Assembly: GCA_033239005.1 (NCBI GenBank)
Contig: BSQZ01000015.1
Coordinates: 3,932,001-3,996,000, forward strand
Direction: 5' to 3'
Origin: Lamellibrachia satsuma
Lineage: Eukaryota > Annelida > Polychaeta > Sabellida > Siboglinidae
Length of the DNA stretch: 64,000 nucleotides
Of this stretch, positions 34,531 through 58,000 are shown piece after piece. The first letter of the stretch is position 1. The number at the start of each line of letters is the position of its first letter. The translations under genes and the position numbers were made by a program. The notes under the pieces are model-generated. The model made no database searches and was not told the origin of the DNA. It saw only the letters and a program-made list of their open reading frames with translations.

Positions 34531-36669
34531 GAGGAGTCCGTGGACATTCCGTTCCAAACACTTGTGCATGCGCATGTGTGAATGACGCCTGATGTGGACA
34601 GTGTAGAATATTTGCTATTCATGAAGAAGACGGTCTACCAACAAGTGGGATTTGCAGAGATCTGGGAACAGTTTTTTTATTTGACCATTGCATTTTCCGG
34701 TACTTTTACTGACCGTAACTGTGATGTTTCTATGGATCTATGTCAGTGCTTTAATTGCTGTCATTGGTTGTATTTATCCATGTGGTCATTTGGAGTGAGG
34801 CCGTGAGATTGCGAATGCTCTCATGACAAGGCTGTTGACATGTTATGTGATAAGCACACTAGTTTCTAAGTATAAAGGTAAGTCGGTGTCTTGCAGACAA
34901 AGGTATGCCAGTTACTAAGGGGCAGCTCAACAGGGATCATTTATTCTGTCTGAATTTTGATGATGTCAAGTTTGTTTAACTCCGCAGACCTTGCCAGATA
35001 TTTAACAAACCACTACCCGTTATATTTTTTTCCGACTAGTATCGTTATTTCACCTTTTTCTACTTAACAATAATAGATACTTGGTTGTGATGCACTTTTC
35101 TACCAAGGTCTAGCAATTGGGTATGACATTCAGATTAGCTGTATTGCTGCGGTGCGTGTATTCCTTGTGAAAGTGTAGCTGTAGTTGTTGCTTCCAGTGA
35201 ACAGGTACACTTTGGTGTAATGTCTTGCTGCATTTTTTTACATGCTAAACCTCACTTCCATTATGTGGTATTCATGACCTGACAAATCAATATCCATCAA
35301 AAACACAAAGGCAGTTCTACATTGCCAGGCATCTAGCTCATTTGTTATAACGTAACTGCTCGTTATAAAACCAGTATACTAGATAATGGTAGCTTTGTTC
35401 CTGAAATCATCATAGATCTCAGTCATATTATACGTCAGTATACACAGTGGACATTCCACTTAACAGAATCATGGATAACACAATGAGCCATTTAGTAGAA
35501 TCAAATATATTGGCTGGGACAGAATCATCCCGCTGTATTCAAATGTACAGCTTAAGTGAATCGCCTGCTTGACAGAATCAAATTGCTCGGGTCCAAAGTG
35601 AGTGTGTTGAGTTCACTGTACTACATTAACCTGTAATGGCGAATGAATGAAAATTGCTTTCTGTAGCCGACATCACAGCTATGAGAAGCAGAAGTTAACG
35701 TGTTGGCGTGGACGTTGCGACTGTCTAATGAATGCGGCAGTTGATCTACAGGCTTGCTGTTATTAAATTATAAGCCGTAAATAAGATCTAAATAAATGTA
35801 ATTGTTAAAACAAATAGTTCATCTAATATGAAAAAGAAATTTTATGAGTTATACTTACCACAAACTTGACCATAAATCATACACCCACAATTAATTTTGT
35901 AGCCGTCATTCCTCTTCAATGTCAGTGATATATTAGAAAATGTTTGTACTGCAATAGTTGTGTTGAGGAAATGATGAATTGTAGAGAAATTAGTTACTGA
36001 AGTATTTATATTGTCTCATGGTAGTGCATCATGTTTTCTAATTATCATGTTTTATTGAATGTTAACAACATAATGAATAATTTTATGACATGACAACTTA
36101 ATACTTTGTTTAGCCATTTCTTATGAAATTGTTTTGTTTGCTTTAAAGTCAGTACAGTTAAGAATTAATTATATAATATTATGGTTGATGTTGCTATATA
36201 TTTAACTTTGTCTACTTCAACAAGGACAGCTTTAATGAAAGCCCCTTCAGAACTAAACAACAAATTACAGAGAGAATTTTGTTATGATGTAATCTTGTTT
36301 CGTGCACACAAGATATGTGTAACATAACTGCATATTTATTTGAGAAGACAAGGTAGAATTCAGTAGCGGTGTCCTGGTGTAAAAACAGGCACTGATCTCT
36401 GCAGTAGCAATGCAAGGAGTGAGAAACAATGCAAGTGTCTCATTGAATGTGTAGATGGCTCGTCAGAGACAGGTAATCGTTATGGAGCCTTTAGGGCGAG
36501 TCACTCAGATACCCATAATAAATCGATGTCTTTATCCGTGTCTGCTTTTACTTCATAACTATCACTGTTGGTTAGTTATCTTCCAGAATGCTGGGCTCTT
36601 GATTATTCCAATTATGCCAGGTTTAAAGGTATGATCATTTGCATCATAAAATCATATTATAATAGTATA

Positions 36670-36711
<42 letters not shown>

Positions 36712-37020
36712 CATGCCATAAAAAGAACAAAATGGTAGGGTGCAACTTCCCAGAGGACAGTGAAGGGTCCATATGGCCTATACATTTATTTCAAATAAGT
36801 CAAGATTATTAAATAACCTTACTGAATATAATATTTTAAAATTAAAATAATTTTCTAAATTGCAATCTGCTGCAGATAAAATGTCCTTATTACATATCCA
36901 GTCATAGTAGGGTCATATCCTAATTTTTTCTATTTTGAAACATTTTTATACACATTTAAAGTCTGAGTGAAGATGTTCATCAGACTGGTTTAAATGAACA
37001 TACTAGAAGTGATAAAGACA
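34531..37020. other. TLCD4 3' flank and spacer, no further gene seen
   Basis: The region after the TLCD4 stop should hold its 3' UTR; several aataaa-like words exist, so the polyadenylation site is not fixed. A (TA)n run lies at 36672-36710. No conserved coding sequence was recognised. Confidence 0.5.
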
Positions 37021-37039
37021 GATGACGCAACACCTGACC

Positions 37040-37890
37040 AACCATCTAAAAAGAGTGGATGAGACAAACGGCATCAAATTCACACAAAGAAGAAGCAGAA
37101 GGAACGATACCATTTTTGGACACTACTAGTGAGGAAGGAATCGGGGGAGGTGAAACTACTAATCTTCCGAAAGAATACCCATACAGAGCAATACCTAAAC
37201 TTTTTCACACACCATCCGTTACACCAGAAGATGGGAGTGATCCGTACATTACTAGACAGATGCAAAACACTTGTGTCAGAGGAGGAAGATAATGGACCAT
37301 ATCAACAGTACAGAGAAAGATGAAAACAAAAAAACATGATAACATTGTGGAAAAAGATGAGCAAAAGCATGGTGGTACTTCCATATGTCCAAGGATTATC
37401 TGAAACCACATCACGGATCATGAAAAAATATAATGTGAATACATCAATGAAGTCTCACAACACCATTAAGAGGTCACTAGTAAAACCAAAAGACAAAGTC
37501 GAACCACAAAAGATGTGTGAAGGGATGTATACCATAATGTGTAAGAACTGTAATGCCACATACATCGGAGAAACGAAAAGTACCCTACGAACCCGCATAA
37601 AAAAACCCAGATGACGCTGAGAAAGCATCGGCTAGCAGACCCTACACCTGAAGCAACAGAAAAACATCGGAAACAAAGATGCATAAATCAGTTATCACAG
37701 ATCACGACTCAACAGAATCATATCATAGACTGGGGGGGGCCAGATTTGTAGACAGAGAGATGGACTGGAGAACAAGAGGGATCAAAGAAACGATATGGAT
37801 AAGAAAAACCAAAGACAGCATGAATCGAGATGAGGGCCAATATCGACTCTCACATATCTACGGGGGCTCACACCAGAGTGATACGTCTAC
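37040..37890 (+). mobile_element. Penelope-like element fragment (RT C terminus plus GIY-YIG endonuclease)
   Basis: Broken frames give, in order, VRKESGEVKLLIFRKNTHTE, QYLNFFTHHPLHQKMGVIRT, LLDRCKTLVSEEED, MVVLPYVQGLSE, then the GIY-YIG-type core YTIMCKNCNATYIGETKSTL, and a tail VDREMDWRTRGIKETIWIRK. This order (end of an RT, then a CxxC-linked GIY-YIG nuclease) is characteristic of Penelope-like retroelements. Frameshifts and stops make it inactive. A hAT-like element is inserted at its 3' end. Confidence 0.8.
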
Positions 37891-39224
37891 TAGTGCCCTG
37901 CGCGGGCCTATAATTTGAGCCCATGCCCAGCCTGCAATGAATTTTGGCCCAGGCCCGGCCCGCAAGTTTCAGGACCATACCCACGGGCCAAAGACACTTA
38001 AGTTTAGAGAAGATAAACCTATAATCTTATGTGAAAGACGAAACACAAATAAACTGTAAAAGAGACGTATTGTTTTATAAAATAAAAAATAATATATGAA
38101 AATTGTATGTTTACTACTGAAATACTAATATCAGTTGTTGTTTAGTAGCGTCTATCTAGTAGCTAGTACTAGCTACTACTGTGTCACCCACTGGCATTGA
38201 CACCCAGTGGCATTTCCAGCAGGCCTGCAGTCACTAGCCTGAGACAGATCAGGTTCAGACTTGTGTGAATTAGTACAAGTGTGAATAAATCAGTACTGGG
38301 GAAATTGTAGACTCTAAATAGTAGCCACTAGTTCACACAATTGAAAAATATCAATTACCAACTGGCCTGGGTATTGGGACTACTGGGTAGTGAGCAGTGG
38401 CCAGTGGCCTGGTCATTGAAGCAGGCAATGTTTGGAGGGAAGACCTAGACAACAGAATGTCCACTGGTTGGGTCAAAGGGTGATAAATGATGGTTAATCA
38501 TGGCTTGATTGCCTCTGCAAATATGTCTAAAGTAAACATTTGGGGCTGGCTGCTTTCAGCCAGGTGACCTTAAGTGGCCTGGTATGGGGCAATTAGATCT
38601 ATGCAAAAGGGTATATTCATGCCAAAAATATGCAGCTTACAGAGTCTAGACATCACAGATTAAGGGATAGGGAAGTTAAGTTTGAGCTGAAGAAGAATGG
38701 TGGGAAACATGCATTAACTGTGATGAAGCCAGTGAAACAAGTGCCACTACTCCAGTCACAGTGTCTTGGAAAGCCAGTACATGTTCAAAGAATTACAATA
38801 CAAAGATATGGGCATGCGACTATGCATATATTTTATATGAAATGTCTCTATTAAAAGAATGCACATTATTAAAATGATACCATAGGAAGTCCCAGTGTTG
38901 AAGAGGTTAAACTGCATTCCAATGTATAAAGCACTAGTGTCGTTCATAATTCCATGCAAGGTCTCAATTTGCATCTATATAATACTAAAAAAATAATTTT
39001 AAGCATTCATTAACCGGAATTACAATTTATAAGTTTTATTAATAATAAAATTAATAATCTGGGTTTTGTATGAATATTTTTATTATGTCCAGGCCAAGCC
39101 TGGCCCGCTAACACTAGGCCCAGGCCCGGCGTGTTTAAATTTTCTTCAGCCCAGGCCCTGCCTGCAACATGTAGGCCTGGCCCACGCCGGGCTTGGACCC
39201 AAAGCCCGCCCAAGCACGGCACTA
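37891..39224. mobile_element. Non-autonomous hAT-like DNA transposon, 1334 bp
   Basis: Ends are inverted: left tagtgccctgcgcgggc, right (reverse complement) tagtgccgtgcttgggc. Both ends are followed by GC-rich ggcccaggcccgg-type subterminal repeats unlike the AT-rich interior. Flanks acgtctac (37883-37890) and acgtctgg (39225-39232) look like a decayed 8-bp target duplication. No transposase is encoded. Confidence 0.78.
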
Positions 39225-39676
39225 ACGTCTGGATATAATGACTACTCTGATAGCAGTAAAAATGTCATGGGAAAAAAAAGGTAAACTGACTGTGAAATAA
39301 GTAAAAATATTACATTTAAAGTCATTGTAGCTTCCATTTTTATACTGAACAAAATTTATTTCAAATGAAAATTACATCAACAAAGCAAAATAGAAAACAT
39401 GAAAAGCTGCACATTCTTTGGTACCAATCTGCCATGCTTGTAAAGCCTGGCAATTTCTTGGAATGTTACAAACAGACATCGAGATATATTCCTACAAGTG
39501 CAGCCTAATTACCTAACTCTGGGAAATAGTTGACACCACTGCCTAAGATAGAATCTCACATGTAATATAGTAACACACATTAAATGTGCTACGTTACTAA
39601 TAAAGTAACAGACATGTTACTGCTGTATTTGCCACATACTAATAAGGAATCATGTTAGCCATCCAGCAAGATATTG

Positions 39677-39890
39677 TTAACATTTCTTTAAGAAGGCAAG
39701 TCATCATAAACACACACAAATCCACTAATATTATATAGCACTTTGAACTACAGCTACCACAACCAGTTATCGATATAACAGATACTAGATATCATTAACA
39801 TTTCTTTAAGAGGACCAGTCATCATAAACACACACAAATCCACTAATATTATATAGCACTCTGAATTACAGCTACCACAACCAACAGTCA
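39677..39890. repeat. 118-bp tandem duplication in the TXNDC12 3' flank
   Basis: taacatttctttaagaaggc ... ctacagctaccacaacca at 39677 recurs at 39795 with few changes. It lies 70-280 bp downstream of the TXNDC12 stop, so probably in its 3' UTR. Confidence 0.88.
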
Positions 39891-39958
39891 GAGAAAACCA
39901 TGTTGCTGCCTTCATGCAATGGAATGACTGGGTGGTCTGTATCTAGTTGTCGTTGCTG

Positions 39959-48736
<8,778 letters not shown>

Positions 48737-49020
48737 GGTTTCTTCTGACAGCTCTCGTCCGACACTAGTTCGACACGTATAGTGAATTTCGCTTCTAGTT
48801 ATTTCACAGGTGGCACCACTATGCAACATCGTAGTCACGTGATATCGAAAGCCTTCATTTTAAACGTTATTTTAATCGTTTCTCTTTCAATTTATAAACG
48901 AAAGAAGAAGGTTTCACTGTTGACTGAATGCAATGATTCCGTGCGTTACGGTTTGAAGAACATGTTTTCACACGAACAGTGTGCACTCGTTATCACTAAC
49001 CTAACTACGCACGCCTAAAG
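48737..49020. promoter_or_regulatory. Compact bidirectional promoter between TXNDC12 and MTR4
   Basis: Only 284 bp separate the two divergent start codons (48736 minus, 49021 plus), so both 5' UTRs and both core promoters must fit here or overlap. The sequence has CpG-containing stretches (gacgagagctgtc region, tcacgtgatatcgaaa at 48836-48851). A CACGTG-like E-box core (tcacgtga) is visible at 48836-48843. No TATA box is obvious. A shared promoter is inferred from spacing. Confidence 0.55.
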
Positions 49021-52000
49021 ATGAGCGATAATATGTTCGGTGGAGACCTTTTCAGCGTGTTTGACGAAAAAGATGACTCTGAAGGCGACAAAGACAACAA
49101 TGACATTGCTACGAGTGGCAAGTCTGATGTAAAGAAGAAAAAGATAAAGTAAGAAATAAATTATATAAATGTTAAATCATCCAAACTAAAATAATAGCAT
49201 CTTGTTAAAATTTTAAAATTATGTATTGCATTACTCCATTATTAGTTGATTGATTGCACGTTTTCTACCAGCAACAGGGCACATGCACAGCATGCATGTA
49301 TGCTATGAATTTAGTTAATGCAGGTATACATTTTCATGGGAAATTGGTGAGAGTCGAGCCTTCACTCAGCCCATAATCCAAGATGGCCATGTCCATATCG
49401 GATCCGAGCTCGGTAGAGTGTGGAGCTGATTCAAGATAACGGTGTACACACACATTGACGGACTGTTGAAATTGTATATTCCAGCCACCATGCCACTGCA
49501 GCCCAACAATGAGTCTATAAATGGAAACTTGTAAAGTCTTATGAAATTGTTAAACATCTCACAAATGGGGGGGCCAGAAATAGTAATAATTATAGTCAGT
49601 TGGGTTGCATCCAAATGGTGAACATTTGATCTTGACAGTCCAAGTAACTGGGGATTGTGTAATTTGCTTTAGGTAGGCATCCGGGACAGTAGCACCGTGT
49701 CCCACTGTCTTCGGGTGACACTGGGACAGAGGAATAAAGAAGACCTCAGGGAGAGCCAGGAACCTAACGCAATTTTCTGAAATCGAAGCATTTGGTTCTT
49801 CCCCAATTTTTTTTAGTGTGGGACTTTTTATCATAGGATTCTACTTGTCACTGAATTGTCAACATGTAGCAAGCAAAAAAATTGATATGTATTGTCACTA
49901 ATGCAATGTAAATCGAGGTAATAACAAATTTGATATTGTGACTGCAGTGCAAGTGATCTGCTTGAGAAAGTGGCTAAGGGAAAGCGCAGTGTCCTGACTG
50001 AGACTGAAAATGACACACCAGCAAAGAAGATTAAAGCAACCATTCCAGATGAACTCAAGTAAGTCAGGATTTCACAATGATGTTAAATGCATTAACTGCT
50101 CTTTCATGTTTAGGTGTGGCTTGATTTACATTTATGTTATGTGCTTATAAAATGTGTTTTGGTATACAAACAAATGGGCTGCTATCTTTGTGTTAAATTG
50201 TGATTTTGTGCAGTCACTTAAACCGTAAAGTTTGATAATTAGTTCTTTGATTAATTGTGTATTTCTTGTACATTTTCAGCCTACTGGACAACATGCCAAG
50301 GATTCAGGTGCATTCACTACAGACACTTGAGGCCTGCACCCATGAAGTAAGTGCCACAACAGTACCACTGCAAACTGATCTAAATTCAAGGACTTAATTT
50401 GCATGGGACATTTTCAAACATCCTGCATGACAAGGTTCATACTTTCTTATCCTCATCATTGGTGCATCAGACCACATAATAAAAATCTCTCAAAATAATG
50501 TAGACTTCAGCCTTGGTGGTTTGGTGTCCATTACATAGATCACAGACGCCATCTAAGCAGTGTTCAATCACTTCCAGGTTGCCATGCCTCCTTCCGTGGA
50601 GTTTGTTCCACTGAAAGCAAGCGCCACCAAACCAGCCAAGGAGTATCCATTCATCTTGGATCCATTCCAGAAAGAGGCCCTGCTGTGTCTGGAGAACCAC
50701 CAGTCAGTGCTGGTGTCAGCTCACACGTCTGCTGGCAAGACAGTCGTGGCAGAGTAAGTCAACTGTCTGTTGTCACAATCCATGGTAAACAGCATTGTTG
50801 CAATATACACTTGTGGAAAATGAAACTTCATCTGCTTGAATTTAGTCAAGTTGATTTTTGCAGTTTTGGCATTATCTTCTTCAGCCTGTCTATGCTTCCT
50901 CAAGTACAAGAGGGGTTTACCAAAATTAAAATATTTTATCTAGCAGCTGTACAACAACCAGTCTGTTCAAAAGGCCAGTGACAAGTCATCTCCCTCATAA
51001 AACAGTGATATCCTCAATCCCTACAGCTTAGAATAATTGTCATATGCATACTATAGAAGTGTTTTCCCAGAAAGTTTTATCCTAGATGTTAAGTGAAGTG
51101 ACATTCAGTAATGGTGCCAATAAACAGGGCTCAGCTACTATGGTTGCACGTGTAAAACGTTGTGTCGTTGAGTCAGTACAACTACGTTTAAACTGTTTTA
51201 CTTCTCAGGCACGATTTTGGTACTTATGATGATTTTATTGTCTGGATGTGACGCAGGTACGCAGTGGCAATGTCACTGAGGGACAAACAGAGGGTGATTT
51301 ACACGACCCCCATCAAGGCCCTGAGCAACCAGAAGTACAGGGAACTATTTGAAGAGTTTCAGGATGTTGGTTTAATGACTGGTGACGTCACCATAAACCC
51401 CACAGCGTCCTGCCTCATCATGACAACTGAGGTTAGTTACTGTGATGTTATCATTTGTTCTTTAAGATTATCATTGTACATCAGTGGATAGGCCGTAATA
51501 TCAATGCTCTGATGCAGAAACATCCTGTTTTGTTTATAGTGTAATTGCACATTCTAACAATATATCAGAAATATTTGTTTGGTATTAATAAATAAGTATG
51601 TTACAGAAATGTTTGAGAGAAATTAAAAGTACATACAGAAACTTTCTTTTTGAAATAAAGCAGTGAATTGAAATTCAGTCTGACAGAAAAATAGACTTTG
51701 TTGCAGACATATGATGTTTTATAAAGTGCATACTGTTTTATCTCATTAATTCGTGGAAATGGACATTTTGTGAAATTTTTTATTTCAAATCTTTAACAAT
51801 CATAAATGCATTTTTCATTCCATTTCAGATTTTGCGGAGCATGTTATACAGAGGCTCGGAGGTGATGCGAGAAGTTGCCTGGGTGATATTCGATGAAATC
51901 CATTACATGCGTGACAAGGGTGTGTACAACACTGTCATGTAACAGTGAGGATATTTTTTGAAAAACAGAATAGACAAATATCTGTCATGGGCGGGTTGCA

Positions 52001-55000
52001 AATCAGTTGTAAGACTTGATAAGTCAGTGGGTTGCTTGTTCATATACCATTTAGAGATTGTTGTTGCTTTGGGTTGCAGACTTGTTAAAATCACCTTCAG
52101 GACTCACCTTGTAGTTATTTATTGCATTGCATGATATCACCCAGTATGATATCACCCAGTATGTGGTCCTACAGTGTATTCACTAAGCCTGAAAATCCAA
52201 GTAATTTAAACTAATCATAAAGCTAAGGTTCAGGGTTCTTAGTTTCTGTTAGCAACTTCTCACTGGTTTATACACTGATGTCATTTCACTTAAAAATACT
52301 ATACCGATCTGCAGTGCATATGCTTTGTGGCTTGGGTGAAAAAGTAGGGATGTCTGTATATGTATGGCATTGTGTTATAGAGCGAGGCGTGGTCTGGGAG
52401 GAGACTATCATCCTTCTCCCTGACAATGTTCACTACGTCTTCCTGTCGGCCACCATCCCCAATGCCCGCCAGTTTGCAGAATGGATATGCTACCTTCACA
52501 AACAGGTATCTTTCCATGTGCATCATTGTGGTATAGTGGAACTTGTGTCAGTATTGATGGAATTTTACAATGCGGTATATGGCAGTATTGTAGAATTTTA
52601 AAACTAATACTGTACAGGGAAATAACTAAGACGTACATAATGATGGACTGTGTGCTTCCTGATGTTACATATTTTGCCCTGCAACATGTCTTCAGCAGCA
52701 TGGTGTATTGAGTGCAGTTGAGTTGCAGTTCCTGTTTTCTTTTCAGCCATGTCATGTGGTGTACACAGAATACCGACCCACGCCGCTACAACATTACATC
52801 TTTCCGGCAGGGGGTGACGGCATACACCTTGTTGTAGACGAACAGGTACGCATGCAACCTGGCATCCCTGCAGATTACCCATGTGTGCAATGTCACTGTA
52901 TTGAAGACACCTTATATTGAAACCAGGTTTAGTGATGTCATTAAACAGAGAGTTATGTTCACTCTGAATGACAGCACTAAGTTGGACTGACTACACTACT
53001 GGGTTGGGTTCTAAAATTGGTATATGTCCCCCAAAATTAAGAAACTGGGAGAATACAGGTGCTTCTGGAAGGGCATGAAATAATCCTGAAATTCTGTGGC
53101 TGCAGTCCCCTATTTTCTGTATAATGCACGTGAAATACCATTTTTTTAAAGATATTGTAAAGAAATGTCCTAGCTTGGTTGGGCATGCAGTGTGCACTTT
53201 GTTTGAGCCCATGGTTTATCTGGTGAATGAAATCAGATATATGTTAAAAGAAAGTAAATATCTTTGGTGTTGTATGTTATACAACTAATACAAGGTATTT
53301 AAGGTAGTTAGGATGGCTAGCGTGTCAGTTGATTTTTTTCTTCATAACATGCTAGGAAATATTGAACTGAACATCGACACCACAAATAATCACCCGGCAC
53401 TAACGTTATGTTTTTCCAATCTGTCCTTTAAAAAAACAGTCGTTTTGGAAATCTCCCAGGCTTCTTAGAAACGCTGGCGATGTTCCCATAGTAACGACCA
53501 CAATGTGCTTTGATCTTCGAACTAGCTATATTCGTTCTCTGTGAACACTGAGCATACCGTCTGGTTACTGTGATTCCAGTACACATCAGTAGTATATCTA
53601 CCTAACTAAGTCATGTCCTTAAACCAGCAAATATCAGTGCTAATGTAATTTATTGTGCCTTTGAAGCTATAATGGAAATGGCAACGTAGATGTGACCTGG
53701 TGACCCCATCGGATAACGGGCCAATAACTGTGTTTGTTAGATGGCTGGCATAACCTGATATTGTAGATGACAACACATTACAAATGCAGATTTAAGAGCC
53801 ATTGTGGCAGCAAGTTAAGGGGATATGTCAATATTAGATATGGCCATTATGTTTTGTCAACAATCCGTAAAACACCAGTGAAAAGTGTCACATTTCAAGC
53901 ACAATACGTGTATCTATCGACATTTCTGTTATCAATAACAATCGGGAAACATTACCTAATTCAGTTTTTTTTTACTACAACCCTTACGATGCTTCAGTTT
54001 GACATATGAACACATCTTGCATATAAGCAACTTTGCATGTTTTGTCAACAACCCGTAAAACACCAGTGAAAAGTGTCACATTTCAAGCACGATACGTGTA
54101 TCTATCGACATTTCTGTTATCAATAACAATCGGGAAACGTTACCTAATTCAGTTTTTTTTTTACTACAACCCTTACGATGCTTCAGTTTGACATATGAAC
54201 ACATCTTGCATATAAGCAACTTTGCATGGATTGGAATTATGATTGGTGAAGGCTGTGTGTCAGAACTACTTTAGGCTGTCATTCAACTTTTGCTTAATTT
54301 TTTCATGGTGGTGTAGCAGATGTAATTTATTTATGTTAACCAAAATTTTCCTTAAAGTTATCAATGACACTGTCATACTTATATGTATGTCATTTATTTC
54401 TTTGGGGATTTTCTCAAAATGATATGATTTTGTGGCTATTTTTTTCATATTTACAAAGATGTTAAAAAAATCTTGTAGCATAACCAAATAAATGAAAAAC
54501 TAAACATTTTATTAATCTGGAATATTATATAGCATTTCAACTTCAATCTGTGAAGAAATGGTTAATTTATCTTAAAAACGTCTACTGAAACTACTAAATT
54601 CAAGACAAGCATATAATAGCCACCCCAGCTACCTTAATGTCTTCCTGCAGTAGTGGTAATTATTTTTTTTACAATGAAATGTTTTGTACTACCTTTTGAA
54701 GAAATTGTTAGCATTTAATCCTACAGTGAATGACATATGTATATGACTCTGGTAAAGTAATGTTGCTCCTAAAGTGCAAAAATCAACAGTTGATTCACTT
54801 GATTGACAGCTGTCCATCACAGATTGACTGTGTGACATCAGACTTGTTCATTGACATCTGATCTCTTTGCAGGGTGAGTTTCGTGAGGAGAACTTCAACA
54901 CGGCAATGGCTGTACTGAAAGACGGGGGTGACGCATCGAAAGGTGACCAGAGAGGAAAGAGAGGCGGGGGAACAAAAGGTCAGAGTTCACCTGCTTGTAT

Positions 55001-58000
55001 TATTCCTTTAATGGCTGACAGTCCCATTGTATTTACACATGTTCAGTATGAGGAGCACATTAAAAAGCAATACAGAGTAATAAATAAATACTTTAAAACA
55101 CATTAACCATAACAGTGTCACATTGCTTTAAATGATTAGTTAAAGATAAAAATCATGCTTGGTAATTACATTTATAAGATAAATATTTAGGAATATTATT
55201 TTTATAAATAAATAAAATAGTTGTGTAACTGCCATAGTAGAATGTGTAAATGTAAACAAAATTAATTAAAGTTACAGCATACAAGATATTGATGAAATTA
55301 TGAATACTTAATTAGTAATTAATACTGAATGAGTAAGATGGATAGTAAACTGGTTTAAGTTGAATAAATAGAAACTTATAATGCAAAACAGACCATATTT
55401 AAAAATTATATTTGTTTCATCAAAGATCAATTCCAATTCAAATCAATGTGCTGAAGAAACAAACAAATTCAAATTCAGTTGATTATAAAATGTACAATTG
55501 GTTGGAAATGGTTTGTCATATATTTATATGGTACAATAGCTGTGTGTGTTTTTTAGGAGAATCTAACTGCTTCAAGATTGTAAAGATGATCATGGAGCGG
55601 AACTTTGCGCCTGCCATCGTGTTCAGCTTCAGCAAGAAAGACTGCGAGGCATACGCCATGCAGATGTCACGTCTTGACTTCAACACAGGTACATGCTACT
55701 GTGACACATAGTACTGGCTGTTTCACTGCTCTCTCCACAGTGCCAAATAACTGTGTGTATTCCTAATAAAATCTTTCCTTGTAGACCTATAATTAAAGAC
55801 ACAAAGCCTGATCCTTTTTATAATGAAACCACGTCTGTTCTAACATCTTGACCACTCATTGTTTTAATTAAATAATTTTTTTAACATGAGTTGACTTTAT
55901 ATCTTTTAATGAATATCAGCCTTACATTCACGAACAACTGTTGACATTTTCCAATACCTGCAGACGTAGTTTATTGGGGTCAGACATTCACAGCATTCTG
56001 TGATGGACATATCATTAAAACCCCATGACATTATATTCCCCTACGCAAGCAATGTAAACACAATAGTTTTATCGAAACCTCTAAGTTAAACAGATAATGG
56101 TCAAAGTATAGTTTTTAAATGCGGTTCATTAAAACACAGTTGGCTTTGACTTTAACACTTCCAGTAAAGAAGACTAACTTTGTCTTTAACACTTCCAGTA
56201 AAGAAGACTAACTTTGTCTTTAACACTTCCAGTAAAGAAGACTAACTTTGTCTTTAACACTTCCAGTAAAGAAGACTAACTTTGTCTTTAACACTTCCAG
56301 TAAAGAAGACTAACTTTGTCTTTAACACTTCCAGTAAAGAAGACTAACTTTGTCTTTAACACTTCCAGTAAAGAAGACTAACTTTGTCTTTAACACTTCC
56401 AGTAAAGAAGACTAACTTTGTCTTTAACACTTCCAGTAAAGAAGACTAACTTTGAGTGGTTTTATTATTTAATATTTGTGCATGTTTTGTTGTTTCAGAG
56501 GAGGAGAAGAACATGGTGGCAGAAGTGTTCAGCAATGCCATTGATGCGCTGAGCGATGAAGACAAGTCACTGCCACAGGTAAGCTCATGAGCAGGTGCTC
56601 TCAGCATTCACATAACTTATTGGCGAACAGCAGGTCCATGCATATACTGCTGTAGACTACTAAGTTGTTTGTTTATGTAAAACACAAATTTTTTTATAGA
56701 ATCATAACCAAGCTTCAACCACAGACAGGCTTGCATATCTAGTATTTGTGCTATTTCTGTTGTAATCAGATATTGTTTCCCCACCACTAGGTGGAGCATG
56801 TGTTGCCGCTGCTGAAGAAGGGTATCGGAATACATCACTCAGGTCTGCTGCCAATTCTGAAAGAAACAATTGAGATTCTCTTCTCCGAAGGACTCATTAA
56901 GGTAGAGTCAGTCTTGCCACAGTGCGCATCATACCTTACCCCCTACATCCCATTTCTCCCCAATGTTCTCATCCCTGTATAACCCAGTTCTACTCTGTGC
57001 ACTTGTCGACATTTGTCCCGGAAATTAATTATTAATTAATTAATTACCACATGAAATTAGATAGTTTGTCAAAATCATTTGAACTCCTGAGTTGGAGGTG
57101 TAGCATACTTTGTCTACCCTCACTGTGTGCTTAAATCTTGATCTCTGTTTGGTTGTGCAAAGTCTAAGGACATTAATAACAGTTATCGTGTGACATCTAG
57201 CTCAAGTATTAAAATTACTAATAATAGAATTAATGCATCTTGCCTGTAGTGTGACTTAATGTCATTTGTTATAAGGCCTTCTGGCAGAACATGTTACATA
57301 TATTGATATGTTTTAACATAAACACTGATTGATTAAATAATAATGCAGATTTGGGATTATCATATTCCTAACACCATCCGTAAGTCAACTTGGATTAATA
57401 TAACTAGGATCAGAATAACAAAATCACCAACACCAGTGGTTGATTAACAATTGTGAAAGTTCTTATTTCTGTGGTGATTACTGGCAAAGCCAAGTGGATG
57501 TTTTGCAGGCGCTGTTTGCTACAGAGACATTTGCAATGGGACTGAACATGCCCGCTCGCACTGTCCTCTTCACCAGTGCACGCAAGTTTGATGGCAAAGA
57601 CTTCCGTTGGGTGAGCATTCTGTCTCATACACATTTTTTTATCATAGGTGTTACTTGAAAGTGTACCTGAAATTTTTTTAATTGACTAAAAGTTATGTAT
57701 AGTAAAAAGGAATAAATATGTGTATCATGTTGCCTGTAATTATGGACCTGCCTGTGTGATACCAATTTAGTAATGGCATACTATGTTCATAAAAATTTAT
57801 TCTGTAATGTATTTAGAAATGTAAATTGATCGTTTCTTTATTGTTGAAGGGACTTTCCATTACAAGTGCTAAAATTATTTCCATTCTTTTCTCAAACCGA
57901 GTTGACTTGGTATTGGATAGGTTTGAAATGGTGAGTTTTAAATATACCTGTCATGACCTTCATTATTGAGGTAAAATCTGTGACTGTCTGCCTCAGGTGA

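Noticed and set aside
34165..34575. 136-codon minus-strand ORF opposite the last TLCD4 exon
   Set aside because: It is the antisense shadow of a GC-rich coding exon; the plus strand matches TLCD4 in phase with the previous exons.
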